Assembly (NCBI GenBank): GCA_041399085.1
Contig: JAWKTM010000016.1
Coordinates: 72,735-136,734 of the forward strand
DNA length: 64,000 nucleotides
Direction: 5' to 3'
DNA from: JAWKTM01 sp041399085
GTDB taxonomy: Bacteria > Planctomycetota > Planctomycetia > Pirellulales > Pirellulaceae
The notes below the pieces were generated by a model. It saw nothing but the letters and a program-made list of their open reading frames with translations, was not told the origin of the DNA and ran no database searches. Positions 60,392-64,000 of this stretch are shown here, piece by piece. How positions within the stretch are numbered: position 1 is the stretch's first letter; each line of letters begins with the position of its first letter. A program made the position numbers and the translations under genes.

Positions 60392-61240
60392 ATGAATCGA
60401 ATTGAGGCCAACACCGGGTTGCGGTGTTTGCGAGCATCCCAACGGATTATGCAATCGGTGGTGGCGCATCTCCAGGCGCAGCAATCCGGATTGTTCATGG
60501 GTTTGCTGAGCGACTCGGATTTTCAGACATACGACACGTACCCATTTGACGATGCGCGTCCGGCCGATATTCGTGAACACGCCTTGTCGGGGCTGGAGCT
60601 TTGGGAACGGGAAGTGTTGGTGGAACAGTTTGGGAACGTCAACCGACTGCTTCTAGTAGCGGCTGGCGGTTGCCGCGAGATGATTCCGCTGTGCGACGCG
60701 GGGTACGAGGTGTCCGCCGTGGATTACAGCTTGGAGTACGTGCGACGATCGAACGAGCTGTTGGGAGCGGAGGGCTATGCGGCGCGGATCGAATTGGCCG
60801 AGCGCTTTGCCCTGCCCTCACCGGAAACGCCGTTCGAGGGCGCGGTGATTGCGAGGAAGTTTTATTCCTATATCCATGATCGACATGTGAGAATGGCCTT
60901 CTTGCGGCAGTTAAGGCGGCGGCTTCAACCTGGCGCGCCGGTATTGATCGCCTATTTTATTCGGCAGCGGGACACGGCGGGGTTTGTTGTTCAGGCGGCA
61001 GTTGCCAATTTGCTGCGTCGGATTCGAGGAGTTCGACAGTATGTGGAAGTTGGTGATCATTTAGATCCTGAAGGCCCGGTTTACCATCATCATTTTTCGC
61101 AAGCTGAGTTGCGGTCCGAATTGGAAGCGAGTGGATTCCGGCTAGAGTTTCACGAACAGTCATGGTTTGGTTACGCCGTGGCGCGTGCCATGGGTGGAAT
61201 GGGGCAGCAGACTTCGCATGAAATGGCAGGCGCGGTTTAA
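60392..61240 (+). CDS. Class I SAM-dependent methyltransferase
   Basis: GAGGAG lies five bases before ATG 60392, which gives 282 residues. The Rossmann core is visible: NRLLLVAAGGCREMIPLCDA (motif I, with AGGC in place of GxGxG), YEVSAVDYSLEYVRRSNELL (acidic Asp for SAM ribose) and FEGAVIARKFYSYI. The C-terminal part has HHHFSQAELRSELEASGFRL, typical for small-molecule or sugar methyltransferases. The context with a flippase and an acetyltransferase suggests it modifies a surface glycan or lipid; the substrate is not known. Confidence 0.82.
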   Translation: MNRIEANTGLRCLRASQRIMQSVVAHLQAQQSGLFMGLLSDSDFQTYDTYPFDDARPADIREHALSGLELWEREVLVEQFGNVNRLLLVAAGGCREMIPLCDAGYEVSAVDYSLEYVRRSNELLGAEGYAARIELAERFALPSPETPFEGAVIARKFYSYIHDRHVRMAFLRQLRRRLQPGAPVLIAYFIRQRDTAGFVVQAAVANLLRRIRGVRQYVEVGDHLDPEGPVYHHHFSQAELRSELEASGFRLEFHEQSWFGYAVARAMGGMGQQTSHEMAGAV

Positions 61241-61245
61241 TAAAT

Positions 61246-62436
61246 ATGACGCGACAGATTGATGAACTGAATTCGATAGATGACGTTGTTGCTTTGGCGC
61301 CTGAGTGGGAGCGTCTACTGGATGTCACTCCGCGGGCCAATTTCTTTCAGTCCTGGCAGTGGTTGGCCGCGCGATGGCGGCATGTGACTCCTTCACATCA
61401 ACTGCGGGTGTTCGTCGTGCGGGACGGAGGCGAGGTTACCGGCATCCTTCCCATGTGTGTCCAGCACGAGCGAACCAACCTGGGCTGGCAGCGTGTGTTG
61501 ACGGTGCCGACGGACGGTTGGGGCAGCTTTTATGGTCCCATCGGAACGGACGCGTTGGGCATCGTTCAAAGTGTGATGGCTTATCTGCGGCGGCAACGGC
61601 CCGACTACGATTTGATGGAGTTGCGGTTCTTACCGCTTGCCGAGCCGGCACCATACTCCGGCAGCGACATGTGGGGGCCGGCCGTTCCCGCATTGTTGTT
61701 GGATGGGTTGACGTTTCAATCGCACGCTCGGGCCGGCCAAATCGTTTTGGATTCGGATTGGCAGGCGTATTGGGACAGTCGACGACGAGACGCCAATCGT
61801 CGGCGGAATGTGGAACGCTGTGAGCGGCGGCTAAGTGAGTTGGGGCGAATCGACTACGTCCGGTATCGCCCAGGTGGCGCGGGAGTTGGCGAGTCGGATC
61901 CGCGGTGGGACTACTATGATGCGTGTGAGGAGCTTAGTCGGCGCAGTTGGCAGGCGGGATTGCAGGACGGGAACACCTTGTGTCACTTGCAGGTGCGGGA
62001 TTTGTTGCGCGACGTACATGTGGCGGCTGTGGAAGCGGGCGCCTTGGATATGAATCTGCTGTACCTAAACGGCGACTTGGTCGCGTTTATGTATGGTTAT
62101 CATTATCGAGGGCACGTGGATATGATGCGGATCGGTTTTGAGCCGGAGCATGCGAAAGTGGCGCCGGGCAATGCACTTTGGACGCGGGCGATTCGCGACA
62201 GCTTTGAGCGGGGCGATCACGTGCTGGACCTAGGTCCTACTTGTTTGGACTATAAGAAGTTCTGGATCACGCATACGGCAGCCAACTATACGCTGACGGA
62301 GTATCCGATTTCAGCGCGGTCCCAGGCATTGAGGCTGGCGCGGTGGCTGCGAAAACGTTGGAAGAAGTCAAACGACTTGACCAACCACGACTCGAAGCAA
62401 CGAGTCAAGCAAGTCGGGCAGATGGTGGATGTGTGA
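61246..62436 (+). CDS. GNAT acetyltransferase (BioF2/FemAB-like, Acetyltransf_6)
   Basis: A 396-residue protein beginning five bases after the methyltransferase stop. It has the paired-GNAT style of the Acetyltransf_6 family: NFFQSWQWLAARWRHVTPSH, VVRDGGEVTGILPMCVQHE, YDLMELRFLPLAEPAPYSG, the later MNLLYLNGDLVAFMYGYHYR, and LDLGPTCLDYKKFWITH. Such enzymes occur in exopolysaccharide clusters and acylate sugars or lipids. The last 32 bases overlap the end of a convergent gene. Confidence 0.85.
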   Translation: MTRQIDELNSIDDVVALAPEWERLLDVTPRANFFQSWQWLAARWRHVTPSHQLRVFVVRDGGEVTGILPMCVQHERTNLGWQRVLTVPTDGWGSFYGPIGTDALGIVQSVMAYLRRQRPDYDLMELRFLPLAEPAPYSGSDMWGPAVPALLLDGLTFQSHARAGQIVLDSDWQAYWDSRRRDANRRRNVERCERRLSELGRIDYVRYRPGGAGVGESDPRWDYYDACEELSRRSWQAGLQDGNTLCHLQVRDLLRDVHVAAVEAGALDMNLLYLNGDLVAFMYGYHYRGHVDMMRIGFEPEHAKVAPGNALWTRAIRDSFERGDHVLDLGPTCLDYKKFWITHTAANYTLTEYPISARSQALRLARWLRKRWKKSNDLTNHDSKQRVKQVGQMVDV

Positions 62437-63190
62437 GCCGTTGAAGGAAATCCGTGAGGGTTCCCAGCGAGGCTAGCGAACGTTGTTCGGTCACGCGAAC
62501 GACCACCACGTGATAGCGCGTATCGTCCATCTTGGCGAAGAAAACGAGTGGTTCGTTCGGCAGTGGGCCATCGTAGGCCAAATCGCGTTCTAGCCGGCGA
62601 CCGGTCCGCAGCGGTTCGTCCTGCTGTAGGTGGGTGGTTGTGTGGAGTACCTGCCCGCGAACGCGAAATTGGACTTGGGAGCCAAGCCGCCGGCAACCGA
62701 AGTTCAACCCCAAATTGCCAAGGTGTGTTTCCGCGCGGGGTGTGTCGGACGCTGGTGACGGTGTCTGGGCAGGAAGCACGTAGAGACCGTTGTCGAGTTG
62801 GGTCGGCCAAGTGTTCACAAGAATTCGCTTCTCGAACAAAGTGACACAGCCGGGTGTCTCGAAGCGAATTTGGCCGCGGGACTGTCGCAAGGCTAGCGGC
62901 GTGCCATCGTTGACAAACCAATCGTATTGCCGGTCTTCGTTCACTTGGACTTGATGACGCGCGGCGATCAAACGCAGCAGATCCGCGTCGACCAAGCCGG
63001 CTTCGTAATGCACCAAAACGGCGGTCGGTTTTTGATGCCCCACGTAAGCCGAGATCATGGCGACAAGCGTCAGTACGACTAGCAAGGTGCGGAGGCCATA
63101 CTGACCGAAGCGGCCGCGTTTGACGGGCGTGGAGTCCGCGACTTGAGCAGCGTCGATCGGGATTGGTCCGAAGTTTTCGTGCTCGCTCAT
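62405..63190 (-). CDS. Hypothetical single-pass membrane protein
   Basis: A 261-residue protein with a short N-terminal cytoplasmic part, one helix (YGLRTLLVVLTLVAMISAYVG, residues about 31-51) and an outer region. The RFGQYGLRTLLVVLTLVA lead-in is common to many small planctomycete membrane proteins. The outer region is mixed alpha/beta with no motif I recognise. Its stop lies inside the end of the acetyltransferase gene (32-base convergent overlap), so the two mRNAs would be complementary at their 3' ends. Confidence 0.7.
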   Translation of the reverse strand: MSEHENFGPIPIDAAQVADSTPVKRGRFGQYGLRTLLVVLTLVAMISAYVGHQKPTAVLVHYEAGLVDADLLRLIAARHQVQVNEDRQYDWFVNDGTPLALRQSRGQIRFETPGCVTLFEKRILVNTWPTQLDNGLYVLPAQTPSPASDTPRAETHLGNLGLNFGCRRLGSQVQFRVRGQVLHTTTHLQQDEPLRTGRRLERDLAYDGPLPNEPLVFFAKMDDTRYHVVVVRVTEQRSLASLGTLTDFLQRLTHPPSARLA

Positions 63191-63290
63191 GGTGACCGCC
63201 TTCGTGTCCTGAGTTGAGTGAGTGCAATCCGAGTCGCCCGGCGCTGGGCGTTTCTAATTGCAGGGAACTCCGTGGGGCTTTGATCCGTTT

Positions 63291-64000
63291 CTACTTGGCG
63301 AAGTACTCGGCGACGGAATGAAGCTGCTCGGCGAAGAACTTGGCATCTTCCGTTCCCGATTTTTTGAGCGCCGAGATCGCTTGCTGAAGCTCCTCCCGTG
63401 CGACGTCCGCGTCGTTTGGCGAGGCGCTTCGCTTGGCAATCGCGGCGTATCCGTGGGCCATTTGCTCGTAGTCGGGTTTGCTTGCGGATTTGAATTCCGT
63501 GGCCGCTTGATTGAATTCAACAATCGCCGCGTTGGCTTTCGCATTAGCCAGCAGTTGGGCGCCTAGCAGCCAGCGTGCGTTTCCCAGCGCGTCGTGATCG
63601 CGGCTCAGTTCGCGAGCGAGTCGAAGGTTTAGGCGAGCGGCGTCCAATCCGGCCAGCAAATCGGAACGCGTGATTTCGATTCCCGGTTCTTGCCAGCCGG
63701 GCCAAGCGTTCGCGCCGAGATCGTAGGCCAGCCCCTTGGCAAATCCTCGCAGCTTTTCGGCTGTTGCTTGAGCGGCTTCCCGTTGCGCTGGGTCAACGGT
63801 TGCCGAAACTTGCACTTGGTCCGCTTGCGCCAAGCAATATCGAATGCCGGCTTGCGACACGAAAATCATGCGGGGCAAGTCGCGTTGCTGGTAATACAAC
63901 GAACGCATCGCTTGGTAATACAGTTTGGCCACTTCGAGCGGCTCGCCCTGCCGCTCGATCTGGGCGACGGCGGCGAAGTTGTCCTGCGATTCGGCGATCG
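63291..64000 (-). CDS. Hypothetical helical protein, 5' end beyond window
   Basis: The frame is open to the window edge, so the true start lies outside; GTG 63932 is only an internal candidate. The visible 236 residues are strongly helical, with repeated short helices resembling TPR units (DALGNARWLLGAQLLANAKA, EQMAHGYAAIAKRSASPND, EELQQAISALKKSGTED). No catalytic motif or membrane segment is seen. It is on the same strand as the gene ending at 62405 and about 100 bases upstream of it, so they may be co-transcribed. Confidence 0.65.
   Translation of the reverse strand, partial: IAESQDNFAAVAQIERQGEPLEVAKLYYQAMRSLYYQQRDLPRMIFVSQAGIRYCLAQADQVQVSATVDPAQREAAQATAEKLRGFAKGLAYDLGANAWPGWQEPGIEITRSDLLAGLDAARLNLRLARELSRDHDALGNARWLLGAQLLANAKANAAIVEFNQAATEFKSASKPDYEQMAHGYAAIAKRSASPNDADVAREELQQAISALKKSGTEDAKFFAEQLHSVAEYFAK

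Noticed and set aside
1..64000. tRNA or other structured RNA genes in the spacers
   Set aside because: I looked for T-loop-like GTTCRAAYC words with acceptor pairing in the spacers and found none; a covariance-model search would be decisive.

Overview
The window reads as about 64 kb of chromosome from a planctomycete, most likely of the Pirellulales or a near relative. The evidence is a BBP7-type outer-membrane barrel protein, an ECF sigma factor next to a giant Ser/Thr kinase fused to WD40 repeats, a second WD40 giant, DUF4129 and Uma2 proteins, long loosely spaced genes with weak Shine-Dalgarno signals, and many small dispersed palindromic repeats. This placement is inferred from gene content. 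No rRNA, tRNA, CRISPR array or intact insertion sequence was seen.

Layout. 0-6 kb: the 3' end of an unknown gene, a terminator, a GAGTAC/TACTCG repeat field, a DUF4129 membrane protein, an AI-2E family permease and cardiolipin synthase. 6-12 kb, minus strand: HrpB helicase, a TPR membrane protein, then Uma2, a HemW-like radical SAM protein and an H-protein-like lipoyl protein, the last two overlapping by 4 bp. 12.1-12.4 kb: a 21-bp repeat array. 12.7-16.7 kb, plus strand: an unknown helical protein, a family 4 glycosyltransferase, a small Ser/Thr kinase and accA. 17-24 kb: CvpA-like protein, YdjM-like protein, a small exported protein with its own promoter and terminator, and an ABC ATPase with a large membrane partner. 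24-30 kb: MazG-like protein, a TPR/zinc-peptidase protein, trkA, a frameshifted trkH, and a broken Phd/RelE toxin-antitoxin pair flanked by two MITE-like repeats. 30.6-33.3 kb: a pair matching LuxE and LuxC in size and domains. 33-42.4 kb: sigma factor, kinase-WD40 and WD40 genes in one direction, with three GC-rich hairpin repeats between the first two. 42.7-48.2 kb: a frameshifted ABC exporter, rpsT, serC and serA. 48.2-50.5 kb: MITE-like repeats, a frameshifted BBP7 gene and a second 21-bp array. 50.7-58.3 kb: a same-strand signalling block (CHASE4-type histidine kinase, hybrid kinase with Hpt, HD-GYP regulator, tandem-GGDEF protein) that looks like a c-di-GMP control module. 58.6-62.4 kb: flippase, methyltransferase and acetyltransferase, likely for surface polysaccharide. 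The window ends in two unrecognised minus-strand genes, the second cut by the edge.

Main observations. (1) The two 21-bp arrays differ in DNA sequence, yet on the plus strand both can be read as heptads with I/V and L three residues apart ([IV]R[SA]L), a coiled-coil-like pattern. (2) An 11-base word, GGGCAGGGGAG, occurs at least six times, all in or at the end of genes. (3) Five loci (trkH, the toxin-antitoxin pair, ABC exporter, BBP7, HD-GYP) carry single-base frameshifts while protein sense is kept in the alternative frames. This suggests sequence error at least as much as gene decay.
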